Shown one piece after another: positions 1 through 5,370 of a DNA stretch of 5,370 nucleotides (position 1 is the first letter of the stretch; the number at the start of each line of letters is the position of its first letter). Both the position numbers and the translations under genes were made by a program. This stretch comes from Nitrososphaerota archaeon (GTDB taxonomy: Archaea > Thermoproteota > Nitrososphaeria_A > Caldarchaeales > Wolframiiraptoraceae), in the NCBI GenBank assembly GCA_021157985.1, contig JAGGVM010000145.1, positions 1-5,370 on the forward strand, read 5' to 3'. The notes beneath the pieces were generated by a model, which saw only the letters and a program-made list of their open reading frames with translations, did no database searches and was not told the DNA's origin.

Positions 1-378
1 AGGAAGTTCGCGGAAATACATGACGCCGTTAACAGGCTAAGCGAGCTCCTCATGGAGCGCGGGGTGCGATCTGAGCCGTTCGCATCGGTCAAAGGAATAA
101 GCGGCGAGAAACATCGGGTACCCCTCTACGTCGAGCTCGATCCACCGGTCATAGTCGAGATACTCACTCCATCGATCATAGACGATCGATCTTTGATAAG
201 CGTGGCCATCAGAGCGCTCGACATCCCCAAAGCCATCACCCTCCTCGTCCTCCCAAGAGAGATAGAAACAGACCTAGAGAAGATATTCAACCCCGAGAAG
301 GTCCGAGTCATGAAGGTCGATAACCTTAAGGAATCGATAAACGAGATCCTCGACAGCATCCTGATGCTGAGAGCATGA
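1..378 (+). CDS. Partial gene: C-terminal part of a protein with a restriction-endonuclease-like (probably inactive) domain
   Basis: The frame is open from the first base, so the start lies outside the window; 125 codons and a TGA stop are visible. A Met codon at 52 is internal to the open frame and need not be the start. The visible part begins with an amphipathic helix (FAEIHDAVNRLSELL). It continues with VKGISGEKHRVPLYVEL, VIVEIL, a helix, AITLLVLP, a helix, VRVMKV and a final helix. This order (G-x-SG-x-x-H, two strands, then alternating helix and strand) resembles the PD-(D/E)XK-like domains found in many archaeal proteins, often beside a DNA-binding region. The usual catalytic Asp in the first strand is absent (PLYVEL), and the expected E-x-K reads VEIL, so cleavage activity is doubtful. 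The stop overlaps the start of the glycosyltransferase gene, suggesting a shared operon. The fold assignment is pattern-based inference; the function is unknown, and a regulatory role is only a guess. Confidence 0.8.
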   Translation, partial: RKFAEIHDAVNRLSELLMERGVRSEPFASVKGISGEKHRVPLYVELDPPVIVEILTPSIIDDRSLISVAIRALDIPKAITLLVLPREIETDLEKIFNPEKVRVMKVDNLKESINEILDSILMLRA

Positions 379-1703
379 AAATTCGTAGAGCTTCGGCGAT
401 CCTGGCGATCGTGGCCGCCGCGCTTCTGCTGATATTCTTCCCGAGACCCGTTTTCCTAGTCATAGCCTATGGAATCACCGTGATATACCTCATCTGGGGA
501 ATCTATAACCTAGCAATAGTGATCGCCGGATTGAAAGCCCCCCTAGATCCGGGGACAAGGCCTAAGCGTTTTCCCAAGCTCTCCCTTATCCTGCCCGCGA
601 GGAACGAGCCGATTCTCTCCAGAACGATCGAGATATGCCTGAATCACGTCGAATACCCGGAGGATAAAAAGGAGTTGATAATCGTGACCGAGGACCCGTA
701 TGGGGAGCGGATCTCAACCTGGTATTCTCAGATCCACCCCGGAAAAATAATCCCTATGATCAGACGAGACTATTTCCCGACTAAGCCCAGCGCGCTCGAC
801 GACTCCCTCACCGTATGCAGCGGAGAAATCATAGGAATAGTCGATGTCGAGGACGTCCCGGAGCGCGATACCTTTCTCAAGGTTGCTTCAGCGATCGAGA
901 ACCACGGCATAGACTCCGTTCAAGCGATCCTCAGAATAAGCAACGAAAACGATAACTGGATAACAAAGGTCTTCGCGATGGAATACGCCGGATGGTTCAG
1001 GATAGGGCTGAACGGGAGGTCGAAGCTCGGCTTATTCACCCCTCTCGGCGGAACCGGGAACTACATCAAGCGAGACCTACTAAGCGAGGTGGGTAGATGG
1101 GATCCGCTCAACCTGGCCGAGGACGCGGAGATAGCGATCAGGCTCTACCTATCAGGAAAGCGAACCGTTTTGATAAATGCGCGGCACTGGGAGGAGGCTC
1201 CGACGAACTTCAAGGCATGGCTTAGACAGCGAACTCGATGGTTCAGGGGGTGGCTGCAAAGCCTTAGCAAATACTTGTTAATCTTGTTTAGGCCCTCGGT
1301 TCTGAGAAGGCTGGGCTTCATCAAGTCAGCTTCAATTCTGGCGATGCTAGTCTCGCCGATAATGGTGGTCTTGAACTGGGTGGCATACGGCATGACGGCT
1401 TACTGGCTTCTCGAATACTTCTCCATACTCCCCTTCAGCTTCACCGCTGATCTCTTTCCCTGGTGGTCGCTTCTCCCCCTCGGCTTCAACGTCCTCTACT
1501 ATTACGCCTTGGTTCAGGGAGCTCTCCTAGAAGGCATCGCATCTCCGAAAGACTTGGTGAAATACGTTCCCCACGCGATCTTCTACATGAACGGGATGAT
1601 GCCCATCGCCGCAATGAGGGCTTTCTATCAAGAGGTCTTCGAAGAAGTGTACTGGGAGAAGACCGCCCATCCTGGAAGAGGAGTGAAGTGGGTGACTTTC
1701 TGA
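375..1703 (+). CDS. Membrane-anchored family 2 glycosyltransferase (cellulose-synthase-like superfamily)
   Basis: A processive-type GT2 enzyme of 442 residues that would transfer sugar from a nucleotide-sugar at the cytoplasmic face, probably building a surface polysaccharide or glycolipid; the sugar cannot be told. Two hydrophobic segments (about residues 6-22 and 26-52) precede the GT-A domain. That domain starts at LSLILPARNEP (69-79). It carries TKPSALDDSL (136-145), the metal-site motif DVED (157-160) in place of a plain DxD, PLGGTGNYIKRDLL (223-236), AED (248-250, equivalent to the TED catalytic-base motif) and QRTRW (285-289, the QxxRW motif). About three hydrophobic segments follow (roughly 318-347, 361-385, 395-415). 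HWEEAP followed by AWLRQRTRWFRGW is characteristic of the CESA-like group that includes bacterial XagB-type proteins. The ATG overlaps the upstream stop (ATGA), and no strong Shine-Dalgarno sequence precedes it, so translation is probably coupled to the upstream gene. The class is well supported; the product is not known. Confidence 0.93.
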   Translation: MKIRRASAILAIVAAALLLIFFPRPVFLVIAYGITVIYLIWGIYNLAIVIAGLKAPLDPGTRPKRFPKLSLILPARNEPILSRTIEICLNHVEYPEDKKELIIVTEDPYGERISTWYSQIHPGKIIPMIRRDYFPTKPSALDDSLTVCSGEIIGIVDVEDVPERDTFLKVASAIENHGIDSVQAILRISNENDNWITKVFAMEYAGWFRIGLNGRSKLGLFTPLGGTGNYIKRDLLSEVGRWDPLNLAEDAEIAIRLYLSGKRTVLINARHWEEAPTNFKAWLRQRTRWFRGWLQSLSKYLLILFRPSVLRRLGFIKSASILAMLVSPIMVVLNWVAYGMTAYWLLEYFSILPFSFTADLFPWWSLLPLGFNVLYYYALVQGALLEGIASPKDLVKYVPHAIFYMNGMMPIAAMRAFYQEVFEEVYWEKTAHPGRGVKWVTF

Positions 1704-1708
1704 AGAAT

Positions 1709-2467
1709 TCATCCCAAAACGGCTTGAACAACGATCCTGAGAACCGCGGCGAAGAGAATAACCCCGATCACCTTCCTAAGCTTCTCCCTGCTAAGCTTAA
1801 GCGCGATCCTCGGCCCGATCCACCCCCCTACCACGGCTCCCAAACCGAGGGATAGGGCAGCGTTCCATACTACAAGCTGATCAACTGCGTGCCTTATCGT
1901 AGATGCGACCGCGGCGGGAAGTATGCAGGCCATGGAAAGCGAGACCGCGCTATGAGAAGTCAATCCCAAAACGTAGATGAAGACCGGGACGTTCACGATT
2001 CCCCCGCCGAGCCCCGTCAAACCGGCCACGAGCCCTGAAGCAGCTCCGGACAAGGCTCCCAATACGTAGAACTCATCTCCCGCTAAGGCTTTCCCCTCCG
2101 CCTTTCTCGCTTCCCCTCGCTCAACAATCATCCTCAGAGACCCTGCCAGCAGAACTCCTCCAACCACTATCGCCAAAACCCTCCTAGGGGCAACCGCGAC
2201 CAAGTAGGCTCCGAGATATGCGGCCGCGATCATGGGAACGACGACGGCCACGTAAAGCTTAACCGGGTTTCTTATCTTCTTAGAATATCGATAGGTGCTT
2301 ACTATGGAGTTCACGAGGACCATGAACTTCGAGGTCGCGACGGCGCTCGATATCGGAAACCCGAGATAATATAAGGTGGGAACGGCGAGGAATCCTCCCC
2401 CGAGCCCGGCCATCGATCCGAGCAAAGACGCCACCAAGCCCACGAAGAAATAAAGCACCTCCATCAT
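1709..2467 (-). CDS. TSUP family (TauE/SafE-like) membrane anion exporter
   Basis: A 252-residue polytopic membrane protein of the TauE/SafE (TSUP) family, whose characterised members move sulfite, sulfoacetate or other organosulfur or carboxylate anions across the cytoplasmic membrane; the substrate here is unknown. The protein shows the internal duplication typical of the family. The first half has GSMAGLGGG then AVPTL (about residues 17-32), and the second half has GLTGLGGG then NVPVF (about 149-163). A short polar linker (ERGEARKAEGKALAGDE) separates the halves. The C-terminal part has GGWIGPRIALKLSREKLRKVIG, split by a helix, another family hallmark. I prefer the ATG at 2467: AGGAGG lies 10 bases upstream (2478-2483), and the first residues then lead directly into the first helix. 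An in-frame ATG at 2506 would add a polar, atypical 13-residue stretch. The gene ends 5 bp from the stop of the converging glycosyltransferase gene. Family assignment is firm, the start moderately so. Confidence 0.93.
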   Translation of the reverse strand: MMEVLYFFVGLVASLLGSMAGLGGGFLAVPTLYYLGFPISSAVATSKFMVLVNSIVSTYRYSKKIRNPVKLYVAVVVPMIAAAYLGAYLVAVAPRRVLAIVVGGVLLAGSLRMIVERGEARKAEGKALAGDEFYVLGALSGAASGLVAGLTGLGGGIVNVPVFIYVLGLTSHSAVSLSMACILPAAVASTIRHAVDQLVVWNAALSLGLGAVVGGWIGPRIALKLSREKLRKVIGVILFAAVLRIVVQAVLG

Positions 2468-2477
2468 CTCCGCGCAT

Positions 2478-2483
2478 CCTCCT
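2478..2483 (-). promoter_or_regulatory. Ribosome binding site deciding the start of the TSUP gene
   Basis: On the minus strand AGGAGG is found here, a strong complement to the 3' end of archaeal 16S rRNA. It is 10 bases from the ATG at 2467 and 13 from the next ATG at 2464. It lies inside the coding part that would belong to the longer version starting at 2506, so it argues for the shorter protein. The spacing is somewhat long, so the choice is not certain. Confidence 0.5.
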
Positions 2484-2518
2484 CGAGAAGACTTGAAACA
2501 GCTCATAATCGCCTTCCC

Positions 2519-2530
2519 GGAGTAAATAAG
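2519..2530 (-). promoter_or_regulatory. Candidate TATA box for the TSUP gene
   Basis: Read on the minus strand this is CTTATTTAC within an AT-rich stretch. With the usual archaeal spacing of about 25 bp, transcription would start near 2497-2500. That is just inside the alternative 2506 start codon and about 30 bases ahead of the preferred ATG at 2467, leaving room for the AGGAGG site. A second AT-rich stretch near 2551-2567 could instead serve this strand and would allow the longer start, so the call is tentative. Confidence 0.35.
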
Positions 2531-2549
2531 CTTCTTCCCCGGTCTCTGG

Positions 2550-2567
2550 GAAAATAAAACATAATAG
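2550..2567 (+). promoter_or_regulatory. Candidate BRE/TATA promoter element for pgk
   Basis: An A/T-rich stretch (GAAAATAAAACATAATAG) stands out from the GC-richer surroundings, 37-54 bases before the pgk ATG. Centred near 2555, it predicts a transcription start near 2580-2585 and a leader of about 20 bases, long enough to hold the AAGGTG ribosome binding site. The purines in front (GGGAAA) fit a BRE. This is a prediction from spacing and composition only. Confidence 0.45.
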
Positions 2568-2590
2568 ACGGCGGGGTAACGGGGTTACTG

Positions 2591-2596
2591 AAGGTG
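2591..2596 (+). promoter_or_regulatory. Ribosome binding site of pgk
   Basis: AAGGTG sits 7 bases before the ATG at 2604 and matches the archaeal anti-Shine-Dalgarno region (GGTG core). It fixes the pgk start and shows that this gene has a leader, unlike the pair of genes at the right end of the window. Confidence 0.6.
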
Positions 2597-2603
2597 CATT
2601 CTC

Positions 2604-3824
2604 ATGAATTTCAAGACTCTGGACGATGTTAACGTATCGGGTAAAACGGTGATCGTCCGGGTCGACTTAAACTCCCCCGTAGACCCTAAGACGGGGAAGA
2701 TCCAGGACAACGAGCGGATAAAGGCGCACGCTGAGACCCTCAGAGAGTTATCTGATAAAGGAGCGAAAGTCGTGGTCCTGGCCCATCAGGGAAGGAAGGG
2801 GGGATCCGACTTCCTACCCCTCAAGCAGCACGCCGAGCTCCTATCAAAGCACGTCGGAAAACCCGTGAAATACGTGCCGGACGTGGTCGGCGAGGAAGCC
2901 CAGAAAGCGATAAAAAATCTACAGAACGGCGAAATACTCCTCTTGGAAAACGTCCGAACCCTCGACGAGGAAACGGTGGAAGCATCGCCAGAAGAGCACG
3001 CAAAGGGAATACTCGTATCAAAGCTCGCGCCGCTCGCGGACTACTTCATATTGGATGCTTTCTCGGTGGCTCACCGATCGCATGCGTCGATAGTGGGGTT
3101 CGCCGCTAAGCTGCCCGTGATCGCTGGAAGGGTTATGGAGAGAGAGCTCAAGGCGCTGAGCGAGCTCCTCGAGAAAAGAGACAAGATAATGCTGTTCATG
3201 GGGGGAAACAAGCCTGAAGACTGCATAAAGGTGGTCGAGGCGATTCTAAACCGTGGGAAACCCGAGATCAAGCTCCTCCTCTCAGCAGGAATACTCGGCC
3301 AGCTCTTCCTAATGGCGGATGGATTCGATCTAGGGGCTCCCAGCATCGAATACATCAAGAAGAAGAAATTCGACGCGTTAATCGATAGGGTGAAGAAGCT
3401 CGAGGAGGTTTTGGGAGACCGGTTGATGAAGCCCGCCGACGTGGCCTGCGACATGGATGGAAAGAGACTTGAAGTGACCGTGAAGTATCTTCCAGCCCCA
3501 GGCCCGATAATGGATATAGGCGGTGAAACGGTCGCGATCTACACGAGGCTGATAAGATCGGCGAGCAAGGACGACGCGATAATAGTCAAGGGACCTGCAG
3601 GAGCCTACGAGTACGAGCAGTTCAGAAAGGGGACGGCGGAGATCTATAGGGCGCTCGCTGAGTCGAAGGCCTTCACGCTGATCGGGGGAGGAGATTCTTC
3701 GACGGCTATCAGGCTTGTCGGGCTCAGGCCCGAGGATTTCTCCTACGTGAGCCTGGCGGGCGGAGCGCTGATACATTATCTATCCGGGAAGAAGATGCCC
3801 GGAGTGGAGATCCTGAAGCGCTGA
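2604..3824 (+). CDS. pgk: Phosphoglycerate kinase (archaeal type)
   Basis: Catalyses reversible phosphate transfer between 1,3-bisphosphoglycerate/ADP and 3-phosphoglycerate/ATP in the cytosol, serving glycolysis or gluconeogenesis. The 406 residues are full length for the family. In the N-terminal domain are RVDLN (19-23, substrate binding), R38, LAHQGR (59-64, the archaeal form of the bacterial SHLGRP), LLENVR (113-118) and DAFSVAHRSHAS (151-162). The nucleotide-binding domain has GGNKPED (200-206, matching bacterial GGAKVSD), KGPAGAYE (329-336, matching NGPMGVFE), GGGDSS (361-366) and SLAGGALIHYLSGKKMPGVE (383-402). All expected motifs are present and there is no sign of a frameshift. The start is supported by AAGGTG 7 bases upstream. 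No other glycolytic gene lies beside it in this window; it appears to be transcribed alone, divergent from the TSUP exporter and converging on the GT-C-like gene. Confidence 0.98.
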   Translation: MNFKTLDDVNVSGKTVIVRVDLNSPVDPKTGKIQDNERIKAHAETLRELSDKGAKVVVLAHQGRKGGSDFLPLKQHAELLSKHVGKPVKYVPDVVGEEAQKAIKNLQNGEILLLENVRTLDEETVEASPEEHAKGILVSKLAPLADYFILDAFSVAHRSHASIVGFAAKLPVIAGRVMERELKALSELLEKRDKIMLFMGGNKPEDCIKVVEAILNRGKPEIKLLLSAGILGQLFLMADGFDLGAPSIEYIKKKKFDALIDRVKKLEEVLGDRLMKPADVACDMDGKRLEVTVKYLPAPGPIMDIGGETVAIYTRLIRSASKDDAIIVKGPAGAYEYEQFRKGTAEIYRALAESKAFTLIGGGDSSTAIRLVGLRPEDFSYVSLAGGALIHYLSGKKMPGVEILKR

Positions 3825-3828
3825 AACC

Positions 3829-3849
3829 AATTTTTCCCTTATTTTATCT
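3829..3849 (+). terminator. T-rich transcription terminator after pgk
   Basis: Right after the pgk stop comes a pyrimidine-rich run with T5 (3831-3835), TT, and T4 (3842-3845). Archaeal RNA polymerase typically terminates at such oligo-T tracts without a stable hairpin. The tract overlaps the last codons and stop of the converging gene, so it probably serves only the plus strand; no comparable T run is seen for the minus strand. Confidence 0.5.
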
Positions 3850-5130
3850 TACCCTGAGGACCTCCACTCTATCTCCATCTAAAACCCGTTCCCATCGAGG
3901 ATTAGCCTTGAAACCCCTCGCCTTATCTAAGATGAGGTATGTGCCGGGAGGAGGTGGATGGGGCATCTGCTTAACTATGTTGTATTCATCTTCGTGGAGA
4001 GCCTCTAACCAATATCTCAACCTTACATCCGGGACGACGAGCGTGGATCCCTCAGGGACTTTTTTGACGAGCTCATCCTTGAGCATTTTATAGTCTCTCA
4101 TGGTTAACGTGATTTTTATCGCTGAGGCGGCGGGCGCGAACGCGCTCAACATGAGCCCCGTTAAGAGGATGACCGCGAGGCCGCGCTCGGTTTTCCCGAT
4201 TTCACCGACTATGAGGGCCGCGATGGGAGGCATTAGGATGGAGGACATGAGGCTGAACCTGAACAGCCATGCCTCTCCTATGAACGGTAGGTTAACTAAG
4301 ATGAGCATAATCCCGGCCGCCGCGGCGATTTCCGGAGACTTCTTCTTAGTCAGTCCATAGGCGATTCCAGCCGATCCTATGAGTATGTTCGCTGAAAAGC
4401 CGAGCGCGGTCATCCTCGCTTTCCCCTGATTGAACGGGTTTTCTATGAAGCTCAGCAGCTTTTCAGAATCGTATCCAACGATCTGAGGAACTATGGTCAG
4501 GGTAGCAGCCAATATCAGTATGGAGGTTATGGCCGCCGCGGCGGCCGCCTTAACGGCAGCATCCCTCCTCCTTTTTTCAAACAGGTAAATCGCGGAGAGC
4601 ATTATGCTATAGAGCGCGAGAACCCCGAAGGTCAGGACGTGGGAGAGCGCCGAAGCCGCCGCCACGATCGAAGCGTATACGACGGCTTTCCGCTGATTTC
4701 TCACGTTAATGAAGATGTAGAGTATTAGGGCGATGAAGAATAGGCTGACGAAGTTCTTGATCAGGTCGTAGGAGAGCCTAAGCGTATAAGGCGAGAACGT
4801 GAAAGCGAGGGCGGCGGAAAACCCGCTCAAGTTCCCATACTTTTTGAAAGCCTCGAAGAGCGTTAGAGCAGTCAAGCCGGCGTAAAACGCCACCGCGAAC
4901 TTTAATCCGAGGTCCTTAATGTCCGATAAAGCGTAGAAGGGAGCAAGCATATAATACGTCAGCGGCGGGTCGGGATACTTTATTGCTCCTTCGGAGAGGA
5001 GATGCCTCAACTGTATCAGGTAGTATGGGCCGTCGATCCCGTACATTATTGGGTATTGAAGTTGGATGGCTAAGATCGTGGTGAAGGCGATGGCGAAGGA
5101 TGCGGCGGCGTATGCTGCGGCCTTTTTCAT
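3844..5130 (-). CDS. Polytopic membrane protein, probable GT-C type glycosyltransferase (PMT/ArnT-like)
   Basis: 428 residues with about ten hydrophobic segments (roughly 5-24, 77-97, 103-118, 124-142, 148-184 as two, 197-215, 246-260, 268-284, 296-309, 317-338) and a polar C-terminal tail. After the first helix the loop GIDGPYYLIQLRHLLSEG (31-48) carries an Asp (D33) where GT-C enzymes have their catalytic acid. Further hints are SYDLIKNFVSL (120-130), SHVLTF (163-168) and RFSLMSSILMPP (291-302), patterns common in archaeal GT-C proteins. Such enzymes move sugars from dolichyl or polyprenyl phosphate to proteins or lipids on the outer face. The tail (about 343-428) has alternating strands and helices and an odd HPPPPG (391-396). 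Residues 189-201 form an Ala-rich run. The ATG at 5130 has no clear ribosome binding site, but a TATA-like box lies about 30 bp upstream, suggesting a leaderless mRNA. Being a membrane gene is certain; the enzyme class is likely; donor and acceptor are unknown. Confidence 0.85.
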   Translation of the reverse strand: MKKAAAYAAASFAIAFTTILAIQLQYPIMYGIDGPYYLIQLRHLLSEGAIKYPDPPLTYYMLAPFYALSDIKDLGLKFAVAFYAGLTALTLFEAFKKYGNLSGFSAALAFTFSPYTLRLSYDLIKNFVSLFFIALILYIFINVRNQRKAVVYASIVAAASALSHVLTFGVLALYSIMLSAIYLFEKRRRDAAVKAAAAAAITSILILAATLTIVPQIVGYDSEKLLSFIENPFNQGKARMTALGFSANILIGSAGIAYGLTKKKSPEIAAAAGIMLILVNLPFIGEAWLFRFSLMSSILMPPIAALIVGEIGKTERGLAVILLTGLMLSAFAPAASAIKITLTMRDYKMLKDELVKKVPEGSTLVVPDVRLRYWLEALHEDEYNIVKQMPHPPPPGTYLILDKARGFKANPRWERVLDGDRVEVLRVR

Positions 5131-5155
5131 GGCGTTTTAATCCGACGCCTGAATC

Positions 5156-5165
5156 GTATTTAAGC
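5156..5165 (-). promoter_or_regulatory. TATA box of the GT-C-like gene (probably leaderless)
   Basis: The minus strand reads GCTTAAATAC here, close to the archaeal TATA consensus. Its centre is about 30 bp before the ATG at 5130, which would put the transcription start at or a few bases before the start codon. The lack of any Shine-Dalgarno sequence before that ATG agrees with a leaderless transcript. Confidence 0.5.
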
Positions 5166-5176
5166 GGTCTCGGAAT

Positions 5177-5186
5177 CTATTATATT
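5177..5186 (+). promoter_or_regulatory. TATA box of the GGCT-like gene (probably leaderless)
   Basis: CTATTATATT lies about 30 bp before the ATG at 5212, so transcription should start within a few bases of the start codon. The bases just before the ATG (GGCGGGG) adjoin it too closely to act as a normal ribosome binding site. The element is only about 12 bp from the opposing TATA box of the divergent gene. Confidence 0.5.
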
Positions 5187-5211
5187 CTGTCGCGTCTAAT
5201 GTTCGGCGGGG

Positions 5212-5370
5212 ATGGCTGAGGTCTGGTATTTCGCTTACGGCTGGTCCATGAATAAGTCGTTGATGAAGCGGTGCATAAAGAAGTGGAGCGATTCTCGGAG
5301 AGCCGAGCTCAAGGGGTTCAAGCTGGTCTTCGACGCTTATTCGTCGAGCTGGAGAGGAGGCGTAGCGAAC
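5212..5370 (+). CDS. Partial gene: gamma-glutamylcyclotransferase-like (GGCT/AIG2-like) protein, N-terminal part
   Basis: An open frame from ATG at 5212 to the window edge gives 53 residues with no stop, so the gene continues beyond the window. It begins VWYFAYG (4-10) followed by WSMN, and later has LKGFKLVFDAYSSSWRGGVAN (33-53, split here as LKGFKLVF and SSSWRGGVAN). This closely follows the opening of GGCT-like proteins: YFAYGSNM, then a gyrLvF strand, then W-x-GG-(V/I)-A. Family members cleave gamma-glutamyl compounds to 5-oxoproline or have related cyclotransferase roles; the catalytic Glu lies further downstream and is not visible. The usual G-S-N-M loop reads G-W-S-M here. The gene is divergent from the GT-C-like gene, with a TATA-like box about 30 bp upstream. 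The family call is fairly sure; activity and substrate are not. Confidence 0.8.
   Translation, partial: MAEVWYFAYGWSMNKSLMKRCIKKWSDSRRAELKGFKLVFDAYSSSWRGGVAN

Noticed and set aside
1701..1711. Possible terminator between the converging GT2 and TSUP genes
   Set aside because: Only 5 bp separate the stop codons and no T-run or hairpin is visible, so transcripts probably end within the opposing gene; nothing definite can be annotated.
1463..1855. Plus-strand open frame of 130 codons across the convergent 3' ends
   Set aside because: It lies in another frame of two well-supported genes (GT2 and TSUP), its translation is rich in Arg, Pro and Ser with no recognisable domain, and no ribosome binding site is evident; it is a compositional shadow.
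2507..2603. Possible small RNA or riboswitch between TSUP and pgk
   Set aside because: The gap is under 100 bp and is accounted for by promoter elements and the pgk ribosome binding site; no tRNA-like or riboswitch-like fold was seen.
3071..3776. Two antisense open frames of about 127 and 132 codons within pgk
   Set aside because: They mirror a fully conserved pgk coding frame and their translations show no family features; open antisense frames are expected from this codon use.
4100..4360. Plus-strand open frame of 86 codons antisense to the GT-C-like gene
   Set aside because: Although somewhat hydrophobic, this is what the antisense of a membrane-segment gene tends to give; no promoter or ribosome binding site supports it.

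Overview
The window looks like chromosomal DNA from an archaeon, probably a (hyper)thermophile of the TACK or a similar lineage; the exact taxon is an inference and cannot be fixed from this sequence alone. The reasons are an archaeal-type phosphoglycerate kinase, TATA-like boxes about 25-30 bp from the likely transcription starts, two divergent genes that appear to be leaderless, heavy use of ATA (Ile) and AGG/AGA (Arg) codons, and very tight gene packing. I see no mobile element, CRISPR array, rRNA or tRNA.

Layout, left to right. (1) Positions 1-378 (+): the 3' part of a gene cut by the window edge, whose C-terminal domain resembles a degenerate restriction-endonuclease-like fold. (2) 375-1703 (+): a membrane-anchored family 2 glycosyltransferase, joined to the previous gene by an ATGA stop/start overlap. 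(3) 1709-2467 (-): a TSUP (TauE/SafE-type) membrane anion exporter, converging on the glycosyltransferase with only 5 bp between the stop codons. (4) 2604-3824 (+): archaeal phosphoglycerate kinase (pgk), divergent from the exporter across a short promoter-bearing spacer. (5) 3844-5130 (-): a polytopic membrane protein resembling GT-C (PMT/ArnT-like) glycosyltransferases, converging on pgk across a T-rich 19-bp gap. (6) 5212 to the window end (+): the start of a gamma-glutamylcyclotransferase-like gene, divergent from gene 5 across an 81-bp double promoter.

Functionally the window is mixed: one central carbon enzyme (Pgk), two unrelated membrane glycosyltransferases probably acting in surface glycan, glycolipid or glycoprotein synthesis, one anion exporter, and one small enzyme of the gamma-glutamyl type. 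Only genes 1 and 2 look like an operon; the others alternate in strand and seem to be separately transcribed. No clear new multi-gene system is visible. The points most worth a second look are the catalytically degenerate nuclease-like protein coupled to a glycosyltransferase, the altered YGSNM-type loop in the GGCT-like protein, the divergent leaderless promoter pair, and the weakly classifiable GT-C-like protein.
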